From Clavaria fumosa (lineage: Eukaryota > Basidiomycota > Agaricomycetes > Agaricales > Clavariaceae), in contig OX637795.1 in NCBI GenBank assembly GCA_951802425.1, positions 4,978,070-5,042,069 on the forward strand: a stretch of DNA of 64,000 nt, read 5' to 3'. Under the pieces are notes generated by a model. That model was given only the letters and a program-made list of their open reading frames with translations. It searched no databases and had not been told where the DNA came from. Below, in pieces: positions 22,024 to 33,094 of this stretch (positions within the stretch are counted from its first letter, which is position 1; each line of letters opens with the position of its first letter). Made by a program: the position numbers and the translations under genes.

Positions 22024-22662
22024 TCAAGGGTGCCTAGGCAGTGCCCTCCATGATTCCACCCCTTGCAATTCAAGGTAGTGGTCTAGAGCTGCTAGCTCTT
22101 TGACTCCCATATATGGCTCCCAAGTTGTATCCCCGAGGTTCCATTGGACCTCAAATTCTAGGTGGCATCCTTCCCACCTATGGCCAATAATGGCATCAAC
22201 CAGCCATTCCTCCTTCGGATCCATTCCAAAGTCATAAAAGACTTTCACTTCATGGCACAGAAACAACATGTTGTTGTTTGGCTCATGTTGCTGTAGCTGG
22301 CTGACATGGAACGTCAGGTGGATTCTCCTCGACTTTAGTGAGTCGGGGAGCTCCAGCTCATATGTGGATGATTCCAGTCTACATGACCATATTGTGTAAG
22401 GCCCAATAAACTTGAGCATGAGCTTTCTAGCTTGCTTTTTAGGGAGATTTAGGTTCTCCATTGAGAGGTAGACTAATTCTCCCTCTTTAAACAGGTGCTC
22501 TTCCTGTCTACGCTGATTAGCATAAAACGTCTGGTGGACATGACTTTCTATGATCACATCATGTGCCATTGAAAGGTTGAGTGCAGCCTTCTCCGCAAAC
22601 CTCCTTACTCCTCTGGGCACAACCCGGAGGTTGTCTGGCAACTCTGCCATCATCTGGGGCAT
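22024..22662 (-). pseudogene. Family B integrase C-terminus with chromodomain-like domain
   Basis: Contains the GPY/F-type segment (EEHLFKEGELVYLSMENLNL, LMLKFIGPYTIW, HLTFHVSQLQQHEPN). The end EWLVDAIIGHRWEGCHLEFE then VQWNLGDTTWEPYMGVKELA resembles a degenerate chromodomain. A one-base shift at about 22680 (HPI*INL versus PFELTYGYMPQMM) disconnects it from the integrase core. Confidence 0.85.
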
Positions 22663-22679
22663 ATACCCATAGGTTAATT

Positions 22680-23353
22680 CAAATGGGGTGCATAGATGTG
22701 CTTATCAACATGTTAATGGTGAACTCAACCGTTGGGATTTGCTCTGCCCAATCTGTCTGGTCTGGCTGGACCACAGATCGGATTGACCACTCCGTCACTC
22801 CATCTGTCTGTGGATGGAAAGCTGTGGACATCCGCAGCTTAACACTGAGTAATCAGTGAGTTTCCTGCCAAAAGGCAGATGTGAATCTAGGATCACAGTT
22901 GGACATGATCAATCCTGGCAACCCATGTAGTCTCACTATATGTGTTAGAAAGAGCCAGGCTAGCTCTGCTGCCATTACTGACACGGTGACTGGTACTAGG
23001 TGTACCAGTGAGGTGAGGCGGCAAATCACCACCCAGAGGTAGTCCACCTCTTTTGACATAGGAAATGGACCTACAAAGTCCATTCCTATTGATTCCCAGG
23101 GCCACCTGGGAATTGGGAGGGTATGTAGAAGCCCTTGCAGCTTCTGAGGGAAAGTCTTGCTCATTTGGCACATGCCACATGAAGAGCAAAACTTCTCGAT
23201 GTCCTTAGACACTGATGGCCACCAATAATAGCAGTGGACATAGTCCATTGTTATCCACAACCCCATGTGTCCTAGGACTGCATGGGCCTCCTGGATCACT
23301 ATTCCAGGGATGCTTTTCCCTTCATGAAGGGTATGGCACACAGAGCACCTCAT
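22680..23353 (-). pseudogene. Family B integrase core
   Basis: Zinc region with HAVLGHMG and FCSSCGMCQ, then YWWPSVSKDI and the catalytic core. The first Asp is in GMDFVGPFPM. The second position reads MSNCDPRFTSAF where active gypsy integrases have SDRDPRF, so it is Asn. The Glu lies in FHPQTDGVTEWS after a frameshift near 22853. With one acidic residue gone and a broken frame, it is inactive. Confidence 0.85.
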
Positions 23354-24356
23354 CTCCCTTTCTGTTCTCCATGAAGATCAGGTCATCCCTGATCTTAAAA
23401 CTGGTGTAATTCCCCAGTTTTTCCTGTATTATTTTAAACAGGTGATCCTGTTTGTAGCTATCACAGATGCTTTGCAGAACCCTGTCATTCCCCCCTTCCA
23501 CACAGGGCCTTAACAGCATGAGCGTCTCTTCCTGTACATCCCTGTCTGCTTGGGGCTCAGGCAGCAGCAGCTCCTGTTCAGTCTCCTGGTCTGCAGCAGG
23601 TGCGCATACTCGTAGTGTGTGCACCTCCTCCAGGCATCCATGGGGCAGCTTGTCCCCTTCAGGGTCAAGGCAAATATCTGCCTTCACATACTCATGATCT
23701 GGATGAATCTCATCTGTCACATCACTCATATGGTAATGCGAAAGGCAATCCGCAACTTTGTTGTGCTTGCCTTTAATGTAAGTAATGGAGTAGTCAAACC
23801 TCTCCATATATTCCATCCACCTGGCCTGCTGGCCAGACAAGTGTGTTTGGTTCTTGAAGAACCCTAGTGCTTTGTGGTCCGTGACCACATTGATCCATCT
23901 GCCAAGGAGTTTATCCTCCCATTTCTGCAGTGATTCAACAATCACTAAGGCCTCCCAGTCCCAAGTTTTATAACTAAACTGGGCTGGGCTAAATCTTTTA
24001 GACATAAACCCTGCTGGGCGGGTTTCCCATGTCTTCCCCTTGCCATACATGGCCCCTATGCCCAATACCAAGGTGTTGCACACAAGCCATATTGGCTCCT
24101 GTACTGCTGCATCTACCAGGCATAATATTGGTGTTTTACATGCCAATGCCTTGATCATCTCCATCCATCTATCATGGAGTGGCCTCCAGTGAAATGTTTG
24201 CATTTCACTACACAGACTGGCTAATGGACCAGTATATGCAGACAGATCAGGCAGGAACTGTCTGATGTACTGTACTAACCTGAGGAACCTCTGTACCTTG
24301 TTAACACTTGTTGGTGTTTTCCATTTTATCCACCATAATGTGGATTCCTCAGGCAT
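23322..24356 (-). pseudogene. Family B RNase H and connection domain
   Basis: Begins with RT thumb sequence (VNKVQRFLRLVQYIRQFLPD), then an RNase H fold: LVCNTLVLGIGAMYGKGK (active relatives have Asp at the start of this strand), KTWDWEALVIVESLQKWEDK, VVTDHKALGFF and the end YIKGKHNKVADCLSHY. The integrase amino-terminal linker follows. The missing first Asp suggests RNase H is dead. Confidence 0.85.
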
Positions 24357-25176
24357 CTATTATGTGCCCTAAGCAATCTATGCTCTTTGCATATAATGAG
24401 CACTTTTGCTTGCTCAAGAAAAGGCTCATGCCTTTGAAGGTCTCAAAGACTGTCCCTAAGTGATGCTCATGGTCCTCCAAGGTCTTAGAGAAGGTGAATA
24501 CATTGTCTAAGTACACATACATGTACTTCCCCAGCTGATGATGAAATATGTGCATCATCAGGTGCTGAAAGGTAGCAGGGGCATTACATTCCCCTATCTG
24601 CATCACCTGTGAGAACATGGTGCCCAAGACAGTCGCAAATGCTGTCTTCCACACCTCCTCAGGCTCTATGCATACTTGTTCGTACACATCTGATAGGTCA
24701 ATCTTTGACCTATATGCAACTCTAGCCACATCCTGTCTGATCTGATCTTGATCAGGCAATGGGGTAATATCCTATTTGGTGTTTGCATTCTGTTTCCGGC
24801 AGTCTACAACTGTCCATAGCAGTGGGTTCCAGCTGCTTTTCAATATACACAGCATAGGAGCTGCCTGTGATGCTGCTCCTGCTTCCCACCAACTGTTAGT
24901 AATGTAATGGTTCACTTTCTCAAGGAATTGTTCCTTGAATGCCTTGGCACACTGAGGCAAGTAATAGTTATAGACTTTCTTTTTGTCTATCAAGGGTATA
25001 TGGTGGTTTACTGCCTGAAACGGAGGCAGTCTGGGGGGGACTCCCCCAAAGAGTTCAGCATACTGGTTAAACCAGTTCTCATGCCTGCCCTCGAGGTAGG
25101 CATCATCTTTCACACTGTTGACAGTGATGTAGGCTGTGAGGCATTGTCTTGCCTCCTTTGTTACTACCAGATGCAA
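24349..25176 (-). pseudogene. Family B reverse transcriptase
   Basis: Two frames: 25176-24772 with FQAVNHHIPLIDKKKVYNYY and LLWTVVDCRKQNANT, and 24759-24349 with SKIDLSDVYEQV, CNAPATFQHLM and KYMYVYLDNVFTFSKTLEDH. The catalytic box reads YLDN instead of Y(L/V)DD, so the second Asp is Asn (a single GAT/AAT transition). A stop (TAG at about 24772) separates the two parts. Confidence 0.88.
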
Positions 25177-25500
25177 TCCTGTCTGTTCTTTCCAGATGCA
25201 ATCCTGTCTGTTCTTTTCCAGACATGCGCCCAGAACGGCCTGTCATCCACATGTCCAATGCACACTTCCGTCATGTAGAGGATGTTGTCTTCCTCCACTT
25301 CACAGATTCCAGTGACCTGGTCGCTTTCTGTCTCTTCCTTGAGCTCATCAGAATCGTACTGGTCCCCACAACCAGCATAGTCATCTTCCACAACTTCCTC
25401 CAGTAGGTTTTCGCCCTCTGGCTCCTCACTTTCAACTGCAGGTATCTCCTGTGGTTTATCGGGCTCTGCCTCGCCTGGATTCTCCTGTAAGGCATAGTTC
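25164..25500 (-). pseudogene. Family B Gag-RT junction; protease missing
   Basis: The minus-strand frame is acidic (DDYAGCGDQYDSDELKEETE, ICEVEEDNILYMTEVCIGHV) and passes into the RT-leading part without any DSG/DTG protease motif. A 26-nt motif GATGCAATCCTGTCTGTTCT is tandemly doubled at 25170-25220, right where the protease would be expected, so deletion and duplication seem to have happened here. Confidence 0.6.
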
Positions 25501-25529
25501 CTTACATTTCCCCTAAAAGCCTCTGGCTT

Positions 25530-27210
25530 TCACTGCGACTGTGGACATGCACTCATGTAATGCCCTGCTTTCCCACATGTATTACATATTAGAGGAGCTT
25601 TCCACTCCTCTCCAATTTGTGGCCCAGCCTTGGGCAGTTCTAGCTGGGGTTTACTCCCTCTGGCTGGGGTGTGTTCATCCTGCACATGGTCAATCCACAG
25701 GGGAACAGGTTCCCCTGGCCTGCAGTCTGTGTGCAGCCAATATGGCTGCAGTCTCACAAACCACTGCCCCACAGGTATTCTACCTGTGGGCGGGTTTCCT
25801 TTGGTACCCACTGGGTTCCCTGACAAAGGCACTGCCCTCTGCTGCTGGAGGTAGTGGAGGGTCACTTCCACTTGGCAACTAGTGTCAATAATATCCTCGA
25901 CACCCATTGTGCAAGTTTTGAAGATGGCCTCCACCATCTCATTAGGCAGTCCATTAAGGAACTGCCTCTTCATCATGCCAGCATCAGGTGGGGTGAGCAT
26001 TCGCTCAGCTGCCTGGGCCAGTTCATTCCAGAATCCCAAGGCACCCTTTGCCTTTGTAAACTTTACCTGGTAGAAGGCATCCACTGCCTTTTGGGCCATT
26101 ACCTCAGTCAGGAACTGCTTAAACATAGCAGTTATCAATTCCTCAAAGGTCCACCTTCGAGGAGCATGGGACAGTCCCATTACTTCTTGGGTATACCAAG
26201 TAGCAGCTATTCCGCTCAGTCATGAACCTGCTAACATGATGCATTGGTTCTCCAACTGCAGTCTGACTACTCTATAAAAGTAAACTAGTTAAGGAGGCCA
26301 TTGAGCCACCTTTCCCAGATGACAAGATCATCTTGTCTGTCATAGAGCTCAGGGGGCTCAATCTTGATCCCCTTAATCTCAGCTATTGCCTTGGGCAATA
26401 GCGAGGTTTTATCTCTATCATCACGAGATAGTGATGTAACACATTGCTTTGGTAGTTGGTAGAACTCGGGGATACTTCCCAAGTAATCTCCCACTCCTTC
26501 TGGGGTGGTTCCATCCATCCGAATGGGCCCATTCAACTTGTTGGCTCTTGCTGACCCAATTGTGGGTAATGCAAGGTAGGCCATGGTTCTGGCCCCACTG
26601 TCTCTCTAGGGCCACCACCCTCCAATCCTGGTTCGCCAGGGGTTTGAGAACCATCCTCACAGTTCTCCCTTTGCCACCCTTCCTTGCAGTTGGCTGGCAC
26701 CATCCATCCAGCCTCCAGGGCTACCCCCAAGAGCACCTGGCTAGGTGGGACAAGTCCCACCTCATGATCCAATGATTCATGGCATTGCCACCGTAAGGAA
26801 GCCACTAGTGCTGCTCCCTGATCGTCTAGTGAGTCCAATACCTGCCTATTGTGGGTAGCTTCCTCACTTAGCCATTGCTGGATACCAGCCTGGTGATTTT
26901 TCATCACCCTTACAAGAGCATTGAACTCTTTGTCCTGGTGGGAGAGCTCTGCCTGAATATCTGAGAGTCTCTCAGCTACAGCATTAGCTCATGCTATTGC
27001 TGTTTGCTCATCTCCAACGTTTGAGGGAGCCTGCAAGCTTGAGTGGTCTCGTGACCACCTCTCACAAGTTTCTAAGGGCTCTTTGCCCTTTCCTTTGGAA
27101 GACCCAGCCTTCCCAACAGTGACTTGGCGCATTGTAGTGCCATCCTTGTGGCGATTGCCACTTGTCAACAGCATTTCGGACCTAATGCTGTCGTCAGGGG
27201 CTGGTGATGC
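25530..27210 (-). pseudogene. Family B Gag
   Basis: Leftward order: MASPAPDDSIRSEMLLTSG start region (about 27210), a helical stretch (ERLSDIQAELSHQDKEFNAL, GIQQWLSEEATHNRQVLDSL), a middle part with RANKLNGPIRMDGTTPEGVG and PPELYDRQDDLVIWERWLNG, the retrotransposon Gag core FEELITAMFKQFLTEVMAQK, and an intact CCHC knuckle CNTCGKAGHYMSAC near 25560. At least three frame interruptions separate these blocks. The relic at 370-1693 aligns with most of it. Confidence 0.88.
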
Positions 27211-27324
27211 CATGTCAGCCCTTAGCGGTGGTTCACCACTGGGCTCGACAGAGGGTCCTATCCCCTCTGGCTGCATGACACTTGTGTCATGCGGGGGTCC
27301 TCGAACCCAGATGTACATGACATT

Positions 27325-28620
27325 AATGCACCCAACCATGGACAGACTCAAACACCGGTCCCCTCCCTGACCTCCTACGCGGCCACAGTCCACACAGCCC
27401 TCACCCCCGGACACGAGGAAGTCCTAGCACAATCACAGGGATGACTACAACAGATCATAATCGAAAGAACATTGGCAGCAGACGACACAACAGCCCAGCT
27501 TGATGAGGCACTAACAGAGAAAGTGTTAGTGGAAAAAGCCAACGCTGCAATCGACCTTATGGAGGACGAAGTCCCAGGCTGACCCCCCCTCAACAAACTC
27601 TTCATGGGAACACAAAGACTGGTATGAGGGCGGATCCTCTACCTCATGGCTAACAAGGCAGCAGCGAACTGGCTACGACGAGAGGTTGTCAGGAAAGCTT
27701 TCACAGACCACTATGGGACGCCAGTTAGAGTGCGAGGACAGGGATACAGTGTGATATGTGAGTACATGCCAATATCCTTTGACCCCAACTATGGCAGCAC
27801 AACCATCGAAATCGTCAACGACCTCTCCGTGGGTGCCATATCAGAGGCCAGGTATCTGAAAGACCCCAGGAAACGAACCCTGAACCAACGAACAGCCTTC
27901 ATTCTACTCACCTTCAGGGCGGCATGCCAAGCCAACAAAGCCCTTCGGGAGGGCCTTATTATCAAGGGTAAGAAGGTATTTGGATGGAAAGATATACAGG
28001 AGGCAAGATGATGCCTGAAATGCCAAGGCTATGCCCACTGACATATGGCAGTGAACTGCCCACAAATCCACAACACTTGTGCCATCTGTGGTCAAATGCA
28101 CAGAACAACAGACTGCCTGATGGAAGACAACAAGATATTCTGTGCAAACTGTAGAAGAGACAGACACACCACCAGCGACAGAAATTGCTCAATCTTCAAA
28201 GCAGAGTGCAACAAAATCAACCAACATTTCGCAGAGAATAAGTACAGATATTATCCCATCATCGACGATGCAACCACCTGGGAGTTAGCCTAGCCCAAAG
28301 GCGTTACAAGAACACCGACACCGACACCCCCCCCAAGTCCCAGCGGAACATCACTCCCACCCGCACACACAATGCAGAACCGCAACCCAACCACCATGGA
28401 CTACAACCCCCCCCGAGGAAGCGACACAACCCCCTGACACATGAACCATCCAACATACCAGGCCCAACTTCCGACCCCCTCTGAGAGACACAGGATGGCC
28501 CCAGGGCAAAGACAAGGGAACAGGTAGGGCAGACAGAGGGCGCACCGGACGAGGTATCGCCATCAACACAGGCAGGGCACCCCCAAGAGGGCAAACCAAC
28601 CTCGACACCAATGCATAAAC
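27325..28620 (+). pseudogene. Tad-like LINE ORF1 (Gag-like, three zinc knuckles)
   Basis: Starts around SLTSYAATVHTALTPGHEEV, followed by a helical stretch with stops (IIIERTLAADDTTAQLDEAL). A 121-codon open part (27646-28011) with GTPVRVRGQGYSVICEYMP and QRTAFILLTFRAACQANKAL follows, the conserved ORF1 core of fungal LINEs. Three zinc knuckles follow: CLKCQGYAH*HMAVNC, CAICGQMHRTTDC and CANCRRDRHTTSDRNC. A Pro/Thr/Asn-rich tail ends near 28820. In-frame TGA/TAG codons make it a relic. Confidence 0.88.
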
Positions 28621-28849
28621 ATGACTCCAGCTACGACTACAGCTGAGATGTCAAACACACCGGCACCCAACCCCCACCCTCCAAATACGACACCAGCAAC
28701 GACCACCAATCAGCAAAACAGCACGGGGAACGCAACTCAACCGCCTAACCCCTCCGACCCCAACACCCCCACTCCCCAGCCCACATTCAATAAGACCATG
28801 CCGGCAACTATGACACCCTAAACGATGAATGAGGGAGACCCTCACATCC

Positions 28850-29048
28850 AACTGCACTTGAGAATCTGGCAGCAAAATTGTCGAAAGTCCCTTGAAACAC
28901 TTCGACCTATGCCTCGTACAATAACCCCACATAGACTTCCTGAGATGGCACACGATCCTCCCACCCTCTCATAACAGACCCAACGCTAATACTGACAATA
29001 ACCCAGATAACCCCACCAGAGCAGCGATACTCATCAGCCCGATATCCA
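28850..29048 (+). pseudogene. LINE ORF2 endonuclease start, truncated
   Basis: Reads LRIWQQNCRKSL, the characteristic first strand of the APE-type endonuclease of Tad-like LINEs, then decays through stops and ends near 29048. There it is joined directly to the 3'-truncated copia RT on the other strand. No RT of this LINE is present in the window. Confidence 0.75.
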
Positions 29049-29049
29049 G

Positions 29050-30690
29050 TCAAGTGTGCGTTGCATACAGGATGCTGCCGAGGCATTTGAGGTAGCCAAA
29101 GCCCCGGGCGAACTCGTCGTAGGTGGCATGGTCAGCATCAGAAATGGGACAATCAGAAACAGACAATTTTTCCTTGACAACAGCTGGCATTGCGACAGGT
29201 GTGGAATTTTCCATGCCATACTGTGTGAGAAGTGCCTGAATATATGCTGTCTGGTCCAATTGGATTGTGTGGGCCATGCGGTCACAACGGACCTGAATTC
29301 CTAGAATGTGTTTCAGCTCTCCCAAGTTGGTAAGTTGAAAGACTTTTCCCAGCTCTGTCTTAAACCACTTCACATCAAAGACATCTGCCGCCATGACCAC
29401 CATATCATCAACATACACCAGTACAAGTATCTTCACCTTTTTCTCCTCTTGCCTCACATACAAACAGTTGTCTGCCATCCCACTGGCAAAGCCCAATCGT
29501 TTCATGGTCTTGCCAAGTTTTATTTTCCATTGTCTCCCCACTTGCTTGAGGCCATAGAGCGGTCTCTGCAAGTGCCAGACTTGCCAGTCCTTCTCATTCG
29601 TACATGTTCCATCTGGTGAATCCAGGTAAATTTCTTTGCTCAAGTCACCTCGCAGATACACCCTGACAACATCGACCTGGTGGAGGGTCCAGTCCTCCCT
29701 CATGGCCATAGACAGAAGGGCTCGGAGCATTGTCAGATGTGTGACGGATGCAAATGTCACCTCAAAGTCTTGACCTATAACCTGTGAGAACCCCTTTGCA
29801 ACTATCCTTGCCTTATATCTGACCACCTTTCTGTCTCCATCCCTCTTCATCTGGAAGACTATGCAGCTTCCAACTGCTTTGTGGCTGTCTGGGACCTTGG
29901 ACACCCACTCGAAGGTCCCTGAAGAGTGAAGCTGCTCGAGCTCGGCTGCAATTGCCTTCTACCACTCTTTAGCCTGACCAGTCTTCATCATCTCTTTGTA
30001 AGTGTGAGGATCACCATCTGTGACAACGAATGCCTGATGAACGCCCTCCCTAACAGCTTCTTCATATTCTTCTGTGGTCGCTTCTTCTCCAAAACAAACC
30101 GGTGGGCAACGTTGGCGTCTGGACGGCTCTCGATGAGGTGCTGCATCTTTCTTGGGTCCAGTAGGCATAACAACATCCTCCACAACATCATCTGATTCTT
30201 CTCCTTCAGTAGTCGAGAGGGGGTTGTTAGTCGCACCCACATTGTCGTGCCTTGTCATGTCTGGAATGTTGCTCAGCAGTCGTGGGCTGATCCCCTCGAT
30301 AATGGCTAAGTCTATTGGGGGGAGATCTTCAACAAAGCGAACATCGCATGAGGTAATTAGTGTCTTAGTCTCCAGATCCTCTAGACAATACCCTTTTGTC
30401 TCATCCACCCACCATCCTAGCAGTCTACACTTCACAGACATGGCTTCGAGCTTCCTGCTGCATACCTTCTTCAGAATGTTGGCACATGCGATGGAACCAA
30501 AGATCTGAAGGTGAGATATGTCAGGTTTTCGCCCATTCCATGCCTCATACGGTACCATTCCAGGCAAAGCAGACATTGGCGAGAGGTTTCTGATATGCGC
30601 CACATATGCCAGGGCCCCCCAGTAATGTAGATCCATACCTGATGAATGCAACATACATCTTACCATCTCGAAGTATGTCACTATCATTCA
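29050..30690 (-). pseudogene. Copia C1: integrase C-terminus and RT
   Basis: The right part has WGALAYVAHIRNLSPMSALP and PDISHLQIFGSIACANILKK, the conserved post-integrase region, then SREPSRRQRC-type linker. RT (29904-29050) shows KARIVAKGFSQVIGQDFEVT, QVDVVRVYLRGDLSKEIYLD, RPLYGLKQVGRQWKIKLGK and the catalytic VYVDDMVVMA, then LGELKHILGIQVRCDRMAHT. The RT stretch itself is open and keeps both Asp of YVDD. It ends at GSILYATHT by truncation, and a TAG separates it from the linker frame. Confidence 0.88.
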
Positions 30691-31400
30691 CTCAGCAATT
30701 TTGCTCAGGTCCATAGGGCACAGTCATCTCATGTATTGTCCCATTCTTTTTGCAGAGTTCCTCTACTTTGTCATTGACGAGTTCGGTTCCATTGTCGGTG
30801 CGTAATTTCTTTAGCTTTCGTCCGGATTGTCTTTCTAATAGCACTATTACCTCCTTTAGCATGGCTGGGGCTTCGTCCTTGCTCTTCAAGAGGCAGACAC
30901 TGCTGTATTGTGAGCTCACCTCGACAGTGACCAGGGCATATCGCATGCCTGACCAAGTCTCAACCTTCATCGGACCTGTGATGTTGGCGACGACAAGATC
31001 CATCCATTCGTATTGTGTCCAGCTTATCTTCGGCAGTGGCAATCAGTGGGACTTACCGATTGCACACCCCTCGCACACTCGGTTGTGGTCGCTAGACGAA
31101 ATGGCAAGTCTGTGTACCATCCCCTTTTGTGAGAGCTTGCAAATCCCTTCCAGGTGTAGGTGCCCCATCCGCTGGTGCCAGGTCCGCATACTCGCACCTG
31201 AAGAAGTTGCGAAGGCGGCTTCGGTCGCAGCCTCGGCCTTCGTGTGCATGCAGTCCACCTGGTGTCGCAGCCTCGGCCTTCGTGTGCATGCAGTCCACCT
31301 GGTAAAGTCCATCTCTCAGCTGTCTGTGGATCAACTCATCTTTTCCCAGCATCACAACCAACCCAGTCTCTGTACTTCGGTACTGTGCCCCTTCTCATTG
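30690..31400 (-). pseudogene. Copia C1: GAG_pre-integrase and integrase core
   Basis: Zinc region TWHQRMGHLHLEGICKLSQK and VCEGCAIGKSH (HHCC), then the core with MDLVVANITGPMKVETWSG, KLRTDNGTELV and YGPEQN followed at once by a stop where relatives continue with G..AE. A 40-bp tandem duplication at 31225-31304 shifts the frame just upstream of the zinc region. Two of the three acidic residues are present. The third is lost in the break. Confidence 0.82.
31225..31304. repeat. 40-bp perfect tandem duplication inside C1
   Basis: GTCGCAGCCTCGGCCTTCGT and the following 20 bases occur twice in a row (31225-31264 and 31265-31304) without difference. Forty is not a multiple of three, so the event breaks the reading frame. 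Perfect identity suggests it is recent relative to the other damage. Confidence 0.9.
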
Positions 31401-32584
31401 GAGCATGCCTAAGCTGACCAAGTTCATAGCCAACTTCGGAGCATGCATAACCTTGTGTAAGGTGACTGTCCTGTGTCCTTTGGGGAGTCGGACCCTCAGG
31501 CGGACACTGCCTATGCCCTCAACAGGTATGTCTTATGCATCTCTGACCAATATAGTTTGATTTGATGCAGCAGAGTAGGAAGCAAAGTATGACCTGCCAC
31601 AAAACATATGGCTGGTCGCTCCGCAATCCAGTATGACTCTGGCAACAGCTTGCAATCCAGCAGCTAGGTAGACTCGGCCTACCTCGTGGTCGCCAAGGTC
31701 TTGAGTCCCACTAATGGCTGTGTTAGCTGATCCGCTGGGTGCATCACACTTCTTTTCATTGGCCTCTCATCACAGACACTCATTTGCCCAATGTCCCTTT
31801 CCTTTGCAGAACCGGCATTTGTCGTCAGGCTGGGGGCTGTGTCCTCTGGATGTTCCTTGGCCCCTTCCTCGCCCTCGCTGGTTGCTGCCGTGGCCTCATC
31901 TGCCCCGGGTGCCGTTCGCCTGGAAGGCCGTCTGGCCTCCGGCCTTCTCCTGGGCGCGTCTGTTCGCCTTGGCCTGTAGTCTTGTGCTGATGATGTTGGG
32001 GGTGAGTCTTTCACTGTGAATTAGTTGAACAGTGATCAATTCCCAAGATGGTGTCTCTGGTAGGGACAAGATCATCACTTGTGACATCTGGGAGTCGTCC
32101 ACGGTCCCTCCAGACTGGACGATTCGTTGTCATAAGTTCAGTAGCACAGCGATATGATCTTCCATAGATGTTCTGTCAATGTATATAGTTCTTTCAAGTA
32201 GTAGTAGGCGTTCGTCAATTGTTTATTGGTTTGGTGGATCATCTTCCAAGTGTCCCACATCTCAACTGCAGTCTTGCAGTCTAAGACGTGCGGCCACTGT
32301 GACTCGTCGGTTGATCCATACATTAAGCCCTGTGCAGCTTCGTCTTTTGCCTCCCATTCGTCTATGAGGGCCTCGACTCATGTAATCTCTTCTGCACTTG
32401 GGGCCGGTCCTGCGGGGGCAGCAACTGGGCTAGTAGGGCGGGTTTCCTTGCCTTTCACTAATGCCCACAGATATTTCGACTGTAGTGTGGAGTGCATGTG
32501 AATGGCCCAAGTAGTGTAGTTCTGTCCATTCAGTTTTGTAAACCGGAGGGAGTCCATATCTGTTAGGCCCTTTGCGGGTCTCAT
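31401..32584 (-). pseudogene. Copia C1: Gag and protease
   Basis: Starts at DMDSLRFTKLNGQNYTTWAI and MHSTLQSKYLWALV (UBN2-type Gag). It continues through HVLDCKTAVEMWDTWKMIHQ and a CCHC knuckle read as CRFCKGKGHWANEC near 31800. A copia protease motif ILDCGATSHMFCGRSYF lies near 31600, where Asp is followed by Cys rather than the usual Ser. Several stops and shifts occur in the middle. Confidence 0.82.
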
Positions 32585-32827
32585 AATCTCTCAGCAGCAC
32601 AACTCTGGAGTTCGTGTGAGGGAGCGGTAATACATGAACTCCTACAGGACTATCATGTGAGTACTTAAGGATGAAAGAAGACTACAAAGGAAGAGCTAAA
32701 AAGGCTAAGTGGATCAAAGTACAAGAGAAAGGTGGTGGGAAAACCAGGATGCCACATGAGGCACGGATCCGAGTGAGTTGGGACGAGGCATCTGGGTATG
32801 CTCTTTGTCAAGTAGGCCACTATGTGA

Positions 32828-33092
32828 TGACGAAGGTTCAGCTAATGCCCTACCCGAAAGCGGTCTAGTACGTCTACTTTAAACTCCTATTCGTTTAGTG
32901 CCTGCCAGCGAAGTGGCCTCAGGGCTCTCATTATTTTTCGTACTGCCATATCTGGAGCTTCACGTCTCTCGCATGAACTCCAGGTACATGCCACCGTTAT
33001 AACTATTACTACGTTACTGAATACACCACATCTCTCGCATGAACTCCAGTTGTTGTGATCTCGAGCTTTCCCTGCGTTATATACCAGATTGC
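32828..33092 (+). repeat. 5' LTR of copia element C2 (265 bp)
   Basis: TGACGAAGGTTC...ACCAGATTGC matches the 3' LTR, which is split into 37147-37171 and 40509-40748. The two parts add up to exactly the same 265 bp. It contains a doubled CTCTCGCATGAACTCCAG motif. The first Gag ATG (33095) follows almost at once, leaving essentially no leader. Confidence 0.9.
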
Positions 33093-33094
33093 TG

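Larger units (their letters stand above)
22024..27300 (-). mobile_element. Defective Ty3/gypsy element, family B
   Basis: Reading leftwards on the minus strand, the order is Gag with CCHC knuckle, RT, RNase H, integrase and a chromodomain-like end, the standard Ty3/gypsy arrangement. It is a different lineage from family A (different Gag, YLDN in RT). I found no LTR pair: the left edge near 22024 and right edge near 27300 meet unrelated DNA. The protease domain is not recognisable between Gag and RT. Copies or pieces of the same family lie at 370-2015. Confidence 0.9.
29050..32584 (-). mobile_element. Ty1/copia element C1, 3'-truncated and degenerate
   Basis: Minus-strand order from 32584 leftwards: Gag, CCHC knuckle, protease, GAG_pre-integrase, integrase, RT. 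The integrase-before-RT order defines Ty1/copia. RT stops right after GSILYATHT at about 29055, so RNase H and the 3' LTR are absent. No LTR could be recognised to the right of Gag. It is head to head with, and related to, the plus-strand element C2. Confidence 0.9.
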
